A DNA stretch of 6,539 nt, taken from SAR202 cluster bacterium. Its GTDB lineage: Bacteria; Chloroflexota; Dehalococcoidia; Lucifugimonadales; JASMAO01. The stretch covers positions 1-6,539 of the forward strand of contig JASMAO010000226.1 of the NCBI GenBank assembly GCA_030754315.1, written 5' to 3'. The notes below the pieces were generated by a model that saw nothing but the letters and a program-made list of their open reading frames with translations, did not search any database and was not told where the DNA came from. Position numbers and translations under genes: made by a program. Below, one piece after another: positions 1 to 6,501 of this stretch. Each line of letters starts with the position of its first letter. The stretch's first letter is position 1.

Positions 1-1
1 A

Positions 2-2584
2 GCTAGCTGGGGTTATTTCCTTACCCCCAGCCCCGGATCTGCGAACGTCGGTCCGCAACAGCTGAATCCCGTGAAGTCTCGTATCTCGTTCGATCCGCTG
101 CCAGGTGCATGCGATCCAGGTGTCGAGATTCGCATCAATCAGAAATCCTCTACCAATGTCGACATCCGGTTTACGAACGACGGTTCAGCCCCTGATGCCT
201 CAGGCCTGCTGTATCATGCCCCCATCAAACTCGTCGACACATCGATCTTCCGCGCTGCCGCATTCATTGGAAAAGAACAAGCCAGCCCGGTCGTCTCGGC
301 AACCTATCTTGTAGGGCATCGTCCCTCGTTGCCAGTTCTTTCCATTTCGATGCCCTCTGATGATTTCCTCGATGTGCACCTCCAGCAAAGTGGCAAAGGA
401 CGCGGCAGCGAACGCCCAGCTTTTCTGGAGATTTTCAATCCTGTTGGGGAAAGGACCATGGCCACGGGCTTCGGACTCAGGCTTCACGGCGGGGCGGGTC
501 GACGTGGTGGTAAAGAAGTCAAGAAATCCTACCGTGCATACTTCCGCCAAGTGTATGGTGACCGTCGAGTAGATTATCCTATCATTCCGGAAGCTAGGGT
601 CGAGGACTTTGATAAGCTAGTTCTGCGGTCGAACTTCAACGATGGCCGTTTACATGGCAGCTACATCCGAGATCAGGTGATCCGCGACCTCCATCGTGAC
701 ATGGGGGCACTATCCTCGAGTGGCTCATGGTATGTCCTTCTCATCAACTCGGTTAGTCATGGTGTGTTCAACGTGGTCGAACGCATGGATGAGGAGTTCT
801 TTGCTTCACATCTTGGACCAGGTCAATATGATGTCATAAAGACTGGAGACACCGTGCTCAGTGGCACCCGGCAAGGCTGGGATGAATTGAGGGATTTCAT
901 CAGCTCGGTGGACTTCTCCAACCAGGCCAATTTTGAGGAGTTGGTGAGGCGAGTGGACATCGAGAACTTTACCTCGTACGTCATCCTGAATCTCTGGGCC
1001 CTTAACCTTGATTGGCCCCACAACAACTGGTATGCGGCGCGGCGCGTACCGGATGGCAAATGGATTTTCCTGTGCTGGGACGCCGAGTGGAGCTTGGGGG
1101 GCGGGGGGCCCTTCTACAGTCCTGATGTCGACCCCTACGCGTTCATCGACAGCGGGGGTGCCTACGGACACAGTCTGAGTAGGAAACTCTTCTTCGCTCT
1201 GATCGGGAATCCGGGCTACAGTGAGTACTACCAGAAGGAGGTCCGCAGGCACTTGAACACCGCGCTTTCAACCGAAAATGCCTTGCGGCATGTCCATCGT
1301 CATCGTGACACAATCGCGGCCGACATTGAGCATGAGGTCGAGACCCGGGGATACGGCAAAGAACAGTGGCACTCGCAAATCACGAAGATCGAAAAAATCG
1401 TCAAGAATTGTGGCAGTTTCTTCCAAAAATACACCGACGAGTATTTCTCACACGAGACTTCACCGGTCATTGAAGATCGAGTTGCTGTCATCGAAGGCGA
1501 GGATGGACGCCGGTACGTGATCTACCGAACTACAGACGGCCAACTCCACGAGATCTCTGTTTCTTCCGACGGAAGTCGCGAGCAGGACTTGCCAATCAGC
1601 ATGCTGGCCAAGGCTCCTCCGGCGGCCGGTTATCCCAGCGCCTACTCTCTTAGAGCCGGGAATCGTCGGATCCTTTACCGGGGAACGTCGGGACATCTCC
1701 ACGAGTTATCGAGAACTACGGTTGGGGCGGGTGCCGGGGCTTGGCTTCACACGAACCTAACCGCGCAACTTGACATTTCCGTTGCAGGTTATGATCCGTC
1801 AGTGGTCGTCTTTGACGGCGTGCCGCACATCGTTTATGTGGACCGTATGGCACGGCTGCGAGAGATCTGGCTTGACAAACAGTGGAGGCAACACCCACTA
1901 CCAGCCGCACCGCGTCCTGCCGGTGGAATTGTCATCTCTCGCAGTGGTTCGGCGCTGCATGTGACTTATCGGACCGTGTTCGGCGCCGCGTGTGAGCAGA
2001 CTCTCCAGCTGCCGGTCACAAAACCGTATCGTCGCAGTTGGACGCCTCGACTCATATACCGGCTGCCGGCTGCCGGGAAACCGATTGGTTTCAGCAAGAA
2101 TGGCAAACGTCATATCATTTTTCGGACGTCAGAGAAATGGCCATCTCGCGAACCATTTGTTTTTGACTGGATCGAAAGAAGACAACCAGATTATCAACAG
2201 TATCGGGGTCCGCGAAACACGCTCGTTTGGGCGTGGGATAACGGAGAGCGTTTCCGCCGCTTGGAGCCAATCGGGAAACTACCCAGTCAAGTTGTGAAAA
2301 ATCCTTGTGCGATCCACGATGCCAAACGCGACCGCCATTACCTTGCATTCTGCGACACTGATGGGCATGTTCAGGAGGCCATCCTGAACGAGGGTTCCTG
2401 GCAACTGACCGACCTGACAGCGCTTGCTAAAGCACCTCCCGCAGCGGGAGGACTTTCGGGCTTGGTATCCACCCTGACCGGTTTTCGCTACTACGTGTAC
2501 CGTGGCAGCGAAGGGCACCTACACCAGCTTTGTTTCGACGGCTCTTGGAGCCACCGCTACTTCAGTGTAGCAACCCCGAAATAG
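2..2584 (+). CDS. CotH kinase family protein with chitobiase-C-like domain and C-terminal propeller-like repeats (5' partial)
   Basis: CotH proteins are atypical kinases, known from Bacillus spore coats and found in many large exported bacterial proteins. The frame is open to the left edge. A GTG at 71 opens a possible 837-residue protein, but it has no ribosome-binding site. The 23 codons before it include YFLTPSPGSAN, the typical end of a lamin-tail domain, so I treat the gene as 5' truncated. Numbering from GTG 71: residues ~5-82 form a chitobiase/hexosaminidase-C-type beta-sandwich (FTNDGSAPD, then FRAAAF). Residues ~85-470 are the CotH domain (LPVLSIS, GLRLHGGAGR, KKSYRAYFR, LRSNFND, LDWPHNNWYAAR, and the acidic WDAEW at 336-340). 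Residues ~475-837 contain diverged repeats of the YRGTxGHLHEL and LAKAPPAAG type, resembling bacterial fucose-lectin/PLL-like propellers. The export signal would lie outside the window. Base composition is GC-richer than downstream genes. The family call is firm; substrate and ligand are unknown. Confidence 0.9.
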   Translation, partial: ASWGYFLTPSPGSANVGPQQLNPVKSRISFDPLPGACDPGVEIRINQKSSTNVDIRFTNDGSAPDASGLLYHAPIKLVDTSIFRAAAFIGKEQASPVVSATYLVGHRPSLPVLSISMPSDDFLDVHLQQSGKGRGSERPAFLEIFNPVGERTMATGFGLRLHGGAGRRGGKEVKKSYRAYFRQVYGDRRVDYPIIPEARVEDFDKLVLRSNFNDGRLHGSYIRDQVIRDLHRDMGALSSSGSWYVLLINSVSHGVFNVVERMDEEFFASHLGPGQYDVIKTGDTVLSGTRQGWDELRDFISSVDFSNQANFEELVRRVDIENFTSYVILNLWALNLDWPHNNWYAARRVPDGKWIFLCWDAEWSLGGGGPFYSPDVDPYAFIDSGGAYGHSLSRKLFFALIGNPGYSEYYQKEVRRHLNTALSTENALRHVHRHRDTIAADIEHEVETRGYGKEQWHSQITKIEKIVKNCGSFFQKYTDEYFSHETSPVIEDRVAVIEGEDGRRYVIYRTTDGQLHEISVSSDGSREQDLPISMLAKAPPAAGYPSAYSLRAGNRRILYRGTSGHLHELSRTTVGAGAGAWLHTNLTAQLDISVAGYDPSVVVFDGVPHIVYVDRMARLREIWLDKQWRQHPLPAAPRPAGGIVISRSGSALHVTYRTVFGAACEQTLQLPVTKPYRRSWTPRLIYRLPAAGKPIGFSKNGKRHIIFRTSEKWPSREPFVFDWIERRQPDYQQYRGPRNTLVWAWDNGERFRRLEPIGKLPSQVVKNPCAIHDAKRDRHYLAFCDTDGHVQEAILNEGSWQLTDLTALAKAPPAAGGLSGLVSTLTGFRYYVYRGSEGHLHQLCFDGSWSHRYFSVATPK
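1490..2570 (+). repeat. Protein-level propeller-like lectin repeats inside the CotH gene
   Basis: The C-terminal third of the CotH protein repeats a pattern at a spacing of roughly 45-60 residues. The pattern is a hydrophobic strand, then Y-R/V-x-x-x-G-x-L-H/R-E, then a W-containing strand. Clear units include VIYRTTDGQLHEI, ILYRGTSGHLHEL, IVYVDRMARLREI, LAFCDTDGHVQEA and YVYRGSEGHLHQL. The linker LAKAPPAAG occurs twice, encoded near 1605-1630 and 2425-2447. This fits bacterial beta-propeller lectins of the fucose-lectin/PLL type. The middle units are strongly diverged, and the blade count (about six or seven) is an estimate. The repeats are not conserved at the DNA level, so they are old. 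Confidence 0.6.
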
Positions 2585-2739
2585 CCGGCCTCACCAAACG
2601 ACACTGGGAAGGAAAGACACCATGATCACACAATTGGGCCCGCACCACTTTACCCCGATTCAATCGTGATAAAATGCATCGGCTAGTCCCTTGAGCATCG
2701 AATTCAGGCTAAAGATGTAAAAGTGCCTAGTCTGGGGAT

Positions 2740-2760
2740 ACCATCGTTTTTAGCGATGGT
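2740..2760. other. Intergenic hairpin, 7-bp perfect stem
   Basis: ACCATCG at 2740-2746 and CGATGGT at 2754-2760 are exact reverse complements around a 7-nt loop. The hairpin lies about 155 nt past the CotH stop and 7 nt beyond the last stop of the minus-strand enolase relic. Neither strand has a T-run after the stem, so it is not a standard intrinsic terminator. It could be a degenerate terminator or chance. Confidence 0.35.
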
Positions 2761-2767
2761 CAAATGA

Positions 2768-3358
2768 TCATATCAAACTTCCATCAACCTCATTACCTGC
2801 CACCGGGGTATCTGGCATGATAATATCCCCTTCATTGGCCAGCAATGTTAGAATTTTATTTGGTATTCCCATGCCCATATTCACCAAGATACCCTGCCAA
2901 TTTCCATCCGGAAGTGAACCAATGCATCGAGATGCTCGGATGAGTATGAATCTTCAAAGTAGCGAACCCCAAGTTTTTTCACACTCCATAGCACGGATTT
3001 GGTCTCTTCGGGGGAGTAACCGTTATTTGCATCAGGGTAAAGTATAGTTTCATTACCCCACCCTGAAAACCAATGCCCATAATGTCAACCACGCCCGCTA
3101 GTCCGATCAAGGAAAGCCTAATAGCTTCCGCAATTTGGAGATCATTATCAGAGTCATCACCTGCTTTTGTTTTTAGAAAACGCCCCAGCGATCTATGTAC
3201 TCACGCGTCGTTGCGGTGGATTCCGTGGGCTCTTTAAGCCCCATATAAACACAGAAATCCACTTCATCCCGTACTTGACCACCAAAGAGTTGGCACACAG
3301 GCAACTCGGTGTGTTTTCCGAGCGCAAAAGAACTGCTACCAAGATAGTTAACTGCAAT
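2768..3358 (-). pseudogene. Decayed enolase-superfamily (mandelate racemase/muconate-lactonizing type) gene remnant
   Basis: Enolase-superfamily enzymes abstract the alpha-proton of a carboxylate, using Mg2+ held by acidic residues, and commonly act on sugar acids. Read on the minus strand, the remains are collinear with the family but lie in several frames. First comes LGKHTELPVCQLFGGQVRD followed by DFCVYMGLKEPTEST and EYIDRWG (about 3325 down to 3183). After a frame change comes KTKAGDDSDNDLQIAEAIR (about 3176-3120). After another comes ETILYPDANNGYSPEE (with the DAN metal-ligand motif) through KKLGVRYFEDS (about 3055-2950). After a third comes VNMGMGIPNKILTLL through IIMPDTPVAG, ending at the TGA at 2768-2770. 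The N-terminal capping part (~100+ residues) and the C-terminal ~80-100 residues are missing. Family length is about 370-400 residues; about 190 remain. The upper boundary is uncertain. Frame changes plus two lost ends indicate a dead gene rather than isolated sequencing errors. Confidence 0.8.
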
Positions 3359-3462
3359 ATAACTTAATAGAGTAATTATTCATTATTTCTCTGGATGGTA
3401 TATATTTTCAGGTCTTTATGCATCTTTTTTGTTTTTTCAATAAAAAAAGACATGAAGTAGGA

Positions 3463-3468
3463 TATACT
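3463..3468 (+). promoter_or_regulatory. Possible -10 element upstream of the secreted LamG-like gene
   Basis: TATACT at 3463-3468 matches five of six bases of the sigma-70 -10 consensus. It lies 35 nt before the ATG at 3503, in an AT-rich stretch (3361-3480) with no gene. No good -35 box is found 16-18 nt upstream. An A/T-only inverted repeat (TCTTTTTT 3423-3430 with AAAAAAGA 3443-3450) sits just before it. In such AT-rich DNA the match could be chance. Confidence 0.25.
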
Positions 3469-3490
3469 GAAATTACCTAGTCTACTTTTG

Positions 3491-3497
3491 AAAGAGG
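3491..3497 (+). promoter_or_regulatory. Ribosome-binding site selecting ATG 3503
   Basis: AAAGAGG ends 5 nt before the ATG at 3503. It selects that ATG over the in-frame TTG at 3488, which has no such site. Starting at 3503 also puts a clean signal peptide at the N-terminus. Confidence 0.6.
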
Positions 3498-3502
3498 TCA
3501 AA

Positions 3503-4213
3503 ATGGTGAAAGTAACAACATTTTTTGCAGTTTTGTGTTTTCTCTCAGTCTTAGGTTTAGGACAAGTCTCGGCACTCACTTGGGATTTCGATAAAGAGGC
3601 TGATGTTGAAGATTGGGAAGGACTTCAGGCACAGCGTAAGACCTGTAAATGGATGATAGATTTAAAAGAGGGTGTCTTCTAAGCTGAAGGTCTTGCAGAT
3701 GAGGGGACTGCCTTTGTCAAAGGAACAGTTTGGAATGATGATTGGGTAGATTACACTCTGGAGGTAAAAGTCAGAAACATGGGGACGGAAAACCACTTCG
3801 GTATCGGTTTTCGGGACAATAAAGTTGGGCATCACTATGGATTCTATATGAACGACTTTGTGGGGGCTGAAACAAAGTATTGGTTTGGAATTTGGAATGG
3901 TGGTTACACTGCTTTGGCAGGCAGTTGGGGTGAAGATGGAAACTATAAAGATGCTGAAGATTGGAATACCATGAAAGTTGTGATTAAAGGGTTTCATTTC
4001 GAGCTTTATATCAATAATAAACTGTTGAAACGCGTCGAAGATAAAGGAAAAACCTTTAAGTCAGGCCCAGTGGCACTGGTGAGCGACAAGAATGTGAAGG
4101 AGGCTGTTGCTCAGTTCGATTACGTAAAGATCGAAGGAGATGGGATTCCAATGGCCGTTTCTTCTGTTGGCAAATTAGCAGTTTCATGGGCAAATATAAA
4201 GTATGCTCATTAG
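3503..4213 (+). pseudogene. Secreted LamG/DUF1080-like beta-sandwich protein, interrupted by one in-frame TAA
   Basis: The frame is continuous from ATG 3503 to TAG 4211-4213 (236 codons) except for TAA at 3680-3682, codon 60. Residues 1-24 form a Sec signal peptide: MVK, a hydrophobic core, and cleavage expected after VSA. The mature start LTWDFDKEADVEDWEG is typical of concanavalin-like (LamG/DUF1080, 3-keto-disaccharide hydrolase-like) domains, and the fold continues past the stop: GTAFVKG, WVDYTLEVKVRN, HFGIGFRDN, HHYGFYMNDF, DWNTMKVVIKG, FELYINNKLL, FDYVKIEGDGIP. The C-terminal GKLAVSWANIK resembles a short tail I associate with secreted Poribacteria proteins (from memory, not verified). 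The function is likely extracellular glycan binding or hydrolysis; no catalytic residues can be assigned. No second frame shift was seen. A shorter protein from ATG 3779 would lack the signal peptide and the first strands, so I prefer one gene broken by a recent nonsense change or a base-call error. Confidence 0.7.
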
Positions 4214-4259
4214 GAAATCGATTGTCTCAAAATGCTTCTTAACAGGTTCACTTTGATTT

Positions 4260-4406
4260 GACCAAAATGGACCGCTTCTGGAACCTTATGGAAAAATAAT
4301 TACCACTTCAGGTGTAGATGGCATTTTCCAAATCTACACTACAGATATGGATGAACTAATGCAAATTTCCGAAAGCCAGGTCACACATTTACATATCGTC
4401 ACCTAG
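4260..4406 (+). pseudogene. Possible short TolB/WD40-like repeat fragment
   Basis: A 48-codon frame without a usable start ends at TAG 4404-4406. Its core, GVDGIFQIYTTDMDELMQIS, looks like one blade of TolB/PD40-type propellers, where xDGxxxIYxMDxDG is common. There is no start codon with a ribosome-binding site, and the frame is stopped just upstream at 4257-4259. It may be a relic of a larger gene lost from the gap between the secreted protein and PhyH, or chance coding similarity. Nothing else was recognised in 4214-4428. Confidence 0.3.
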
Positions 4407-4428
4407 TCAAGACTCTAGAATCCAGCTT

Positions 4429-4454
4429 GAGAGAACAATATCATATGTTCTCTC
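4429..4454. other. 9-bp perfect inverted repeat upstream of the PhyH gene
   Basis: GAGAGAACA at 4429-4437 and TGTTCTCTC at 4446-4454 are perfect reverse complements around the 8-nt loop ATATCATA. Two further G-T pairs could extend the stem in RNA. It ends 43 nt before ATG 4497. No T-run follows on either strand, so an intrinsic terminator is not well supported. The symmetry and position suit an operator for a dimeric repressor or a 5' leader hairpin; which one is not decidable here. Confidence 0.5.
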
Positions 4455-4477
4455 GGCCTAATACAAGAGGCAAGACC

Positions 4478-4507
4478 ATGACCTATGAGGAAGTTAATGA
4501 CAACTAA
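4478..4507 (+). other. Nine-codon frame overlapping the PhyH start
   Basis: ATG 4478 is preceded by AGAGG (4466-4470) at a 7-nt spacing, a better signal than that of ATG 4485. It encodes MTYEEVNDN and stops at TAA 4505-4507, overlapping the PhyH reading frame. It could be a coupling leader frame. Alternatively it may be the original N-terminus, since a start of this type followed by IDQIVQDGY would suit a PhyH protein, displaced by a one-base indel. Confidence 0.3.
4487..4490 (+). promoter_or_regulatory. Ribosome-binding site supporting ATG 4497 of the PhyH gene
   Basis: GAGG lies 6 nt before ATG 4497, giving good spacing. The in-frame ATG at 4485 has its nearest purine-rich site (4466-4470) 14 nt away, which is too far. 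This decides for the 278-residue form over the 282-residue form. Confidence 0.45.
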
Positions 4508-5333
4508 AATAGATCAAATTGTTCAGGATGGCTACTGTGTTATCGAAGGCGTCCTCGACTCTAACATGCTCCAGCAGCTGCGTCTGGTTAGTGACAGCAT
4601 GATCGCTCAACAAGATGAAAACCACTTTAAAGACCATGCTTCTCAGGGGTGCATTATTCGTATCACAAAACACCCTTTCATGGCCAAAATTATTGCCCAT
4701 CCTCCTACCTTGAAAATATTTGCCGACCTTGGTTTCGATGATCCCAAATTTATGAGCGGTTTCGTGATCAGCAAGCCGCCGGGAGGCCCCCCGTTGCGCT
4801 GGCATCAAGATGGATTCTGGTGGAGTCATCCGGTTAGTTACACTTCCCAGACTCAGCAGTGGTTCCTAATGTACTATCTGGTAGATACCAACTGTCAGAA
4901 TGGTTGCTTGCGTCTGATTCCTGGCTCTCACTTGAATCGTCATCCTCTGCACCAATATATCCCGGAATACGAAAATAATGTGAAACGATTCAATCGTGCC
5001 GAGGAGCTGAATCACCCCCTCTTCCAGCCAGCAGAGAGAGAAGTTGATGTACCAGTAAAAGCGGGCGATCTGGTGATTGGAGACGCTCGACTGTTCCACA
5101 GTGCACATAGTAACCAGTCTAAAACTTGGAGAACAGTTCTGACTTTATGGTACTGGCCTGATTTCAACGCTATGCCGGAATCAGTTCGTGCTTTGATTGG
5201 TTCCAATCGCCATCGGTCGGTTGAATACCCTCACTCCTGGCCCCACCATTTGACTGATCCATTGCAACCTGAATATCATGGAGAAATAGAACCAGTTATA
5301 AGCTCTCGCTTCCCTACACAAGAATTGAAGTAA
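4497..5333 (+). CDS. Phytanoyl-CoA dioxygenase (PhyH) family Fe(II)/2-oxoglutarate oxygenase
   Basis: This is a probable cytoplasmic hydroxylase using Fe(II), O2 and 2-oxoglutarate. The 278 residues match the usual PhyH length of 250-300, and there is no signal peptide. Numbering from ATG 4497: DGYCVIEGVL (~11-20) is the standard N-terminal strand. RWHQDGFWW carries the iron-binding H103-x-D105. LRLIPGSHLNRHPL (~138-151) is the classic core strand and loop. AGDLVIGDARLFHSAHSNQS carries the distal iron ligand H201, followed by N206, S208 and R212, the expected 2-oxoglutarate contact. The catalytic set is complete, so the enzyme should be active. ATG 4485 would add four residues; 4497 has the better ribosome-binding site. 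The alpha/beta hydrolase begins 76 nt downstream on the same strand. Substrates vary widely in this family and cannot be assigned; phytanoyl-CoA itself is unlikely to be the substrate. Confidence 0.92.
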   Translation: MTTKIDQIVQDGYCVIEGVLDSNMLQQLRLVSDSMIAQQDENHFKDHASQGCIIRITKHPFMAKIIAHPPTLKIFADLGFDDPKFMSGFVISKPPGGPPLRWHQDGFWWSHPVSYTSQTQQWFLMYYLVDTNCQNGCLRLIPGSHLNRHPLHQYIPEYENNVKRFNRAEELNHPLFQPAEREVDVPVKAGDLVIGDARLFHSAHSNQSKTWRTVLTLWYWPDFNAMPESVRALIGSNRHRSVEYPHSWPHHLTDPLQPEYHGEIEPVISSRFPTQELK

Positions 5334-5409
5334 GCTAGCAAACCTAAACCAAATTTTTAGTATATAGAAAAATCAAATAGAAACTGTTCGGAAAGCACAA
5401 AACAACACG

Positions 5410-6447
5410 ATGACAACCAGTGAATCTTACCTAGCCAACCTTTATGCTGAAGACTACCAATCTCACAGCTTTCGGCCTACTTATCCAGGTGGGTATAATA
5501 ATTGGTCTGCATCAGCTAAACCCTTATTATCACGATTACTAGGATTGGATAACATGGCTAGTGAATTAGAAAAGCACCAACCCACCGTTGAACTAAAGAA
5601 ACCCGAACAACAAAGTGGCTATACCCGTCAAGTCGGTTATATCGAAACCGAACCGAATATTCGTTTACCATTTTGGTTGCTCCGTCCCTTGGATTGTTGT
5701 GGGCCTTTTCCTCTTGCTATTACACCACATGGCCATGACCAAAACGGACACGATAGCTACGCTGGTGTATATCGAGACTCGGATCATAGACGACAATCCC
5801 TAGCCATGGATCGTGACGTTGCAGTTCAAGCTGTACAGAATGGGTTTTTGTCTATTGCACCAGCTAGTCGAGGACTATCTTTTGCCTCCAACTATGTTCC
5901 TGATACTTATGACCGGCATGGTAACAGGGACTGCCGTAGCCATTTCATGCATGCTATTCTGGCTGGCCGCACCGCCGTTGGTGAACGTGTTTGGGATATG
6001 ATGCGCTTGATTGATTGGGCATCGAATTTACCTGAGGTGAAATCTGACAGTTTACTGATGATGGGTAATTCTGGTGGGGGAGTCATTACTATGTATACTG
6101 CAGCCTGTGACGAACGTATCTCTACCGCAGTTGCTAGCTGTTCCTTTTCTGTCATTGCTAGCAAACAGGGTCGAATTTTCCACTGTGATTGCTGTGCTAT
6201 ACCAGGGATACTCCGTTGGGGAGAGCTGTATGATGTTTGTGGCCTCATTGCCCCTAGGCGCTTTTTGGCAGTTAATGGTATTAAAGATCAACTCCATTCA
6301 GAGAAGGACATAAAATGCTCAATTGATCGAGTTCAAAGAATCTATCAATTTGCTGGTGTACCATACAATTTTCAGCATCGATGGGGAGATGAAGGGCATC
6401 GTTTCTATAAAGAACTGATGTGGCCAGTTGTTTGTCGAGAACTTTGA
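5410..6447 (+). CDS. Alpha/beta hydrolase, acetyl xylan esterase / Abhydrolase_7-like
   Basis: This is a probable cytoplasmic serine esterase of 345 residues. ITPHGHDQNGHD (~104-115) provides the oxyanion-hole HG. Residues ~150-160 (PASRGLSFAS) match the conserved ASRGxS region of acetyl-xylan-esterase-like proteins. GNSGGG places the nucleophile at S221. VNGIKDQLH places the acid at D293, and GDEGHRFYKEL the base at H330, all in the expected order and spacing. The segment HCDCCAIPGILRWGELYDVCGLIAPRRFLAVNG (read in parts around residues 258-290) is typical of this subgroup. No signal peptide is seen, so it probably acts on small, already imported esters. No strong ribosome-binding site precedes ATG 5410 (CGGAAAG is 14 nt away), but no alternative start fits better. 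It follows the PhyH gene by 76 nt with no terminator between, so cotranscription is likely. The exact substrate is unknown. Confidence 0.88.
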   Translation: MTTSESYLANLYAEDYQSHSFRPTYPGGYNNWSASAKPLLSRLLGLDNMASELEKHQPTVELKKPEQQSGYTRQVGYIETEPNIRLPFWLLRPLDCCGPFPLAITPHGHDQNGHDSYAGVYRDSDHRRQSLAMDRDVAVQAVQNGFLSIAPASRGLSFASNYVPDTYDRHGNRDCRSHFMHAILAGRTAVGERVWDMMRLIDWASNLPEVKSDSLLMMGNSGGGVITMYTAACDERISTAVASCSFSVIASKQGRIFHCDCCAIPGILRWGELYDVCGLIAPRRFLAVNGIKDQLHSEKDIKCSIDRVQRIYQFAGVPYNFQHRWGDEGHRFYKELMWPVVCREL

Positions 6448-6501
6448 AACGGCTTTTAGCGTTGCAGAATCCAACCTGGCATAATTTTCAAGGGAGAATT
6501 A

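Noticed and set aside
806..1252. Minus-strand 148-codon open frame inside the CotH gene
   Set aside because: It lies wholly antisense to conserved CotH motifs, and its translation looks like a shadow of GC-rich coding sequence.
2817..3367. Two plus-strand open frames (2817-3047 and 3167-3367)
   Set aside because: Their translations show no family features, while the opposite strand carries clear enolase-superfamily motifs across the same DNA. They are antisense shadows of the pseudogene.
3423..3450. A/T-only inverted repeat as an intrinsic terminator
   Set aside because: The stem has only one G-C pair, so it would be very weak, and no gene ends immediately upstream on either strand. It is better explained by homopolymer-rich AT DNA.
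3376..3579. Minus-strand 67-codon open frame over the leader of the secreted protein gene
   Set aside because: It is lysine-rich AT-driven translation overlapping the signal peptide region on the other strand, with no recognisable motif.
3779..4213. A separate 144-residue gene starting at ATG 3779
   Set aside because: The same frame continues upstream through the TAA into earlier strands of the same domain and a signal peptide, and no ribosome-binding site precedes 3779. It is the 3' part of the interrupted gene.
6184..6204. Cysteine cluster in the hydrolase (C259, C261, C262) as a metal site
   Set aside because: A Cys-containing stretch before the PGILRW segment appears typical of this hydrolase subgroup, so I do not treat it as a novel metal-binding insertion.
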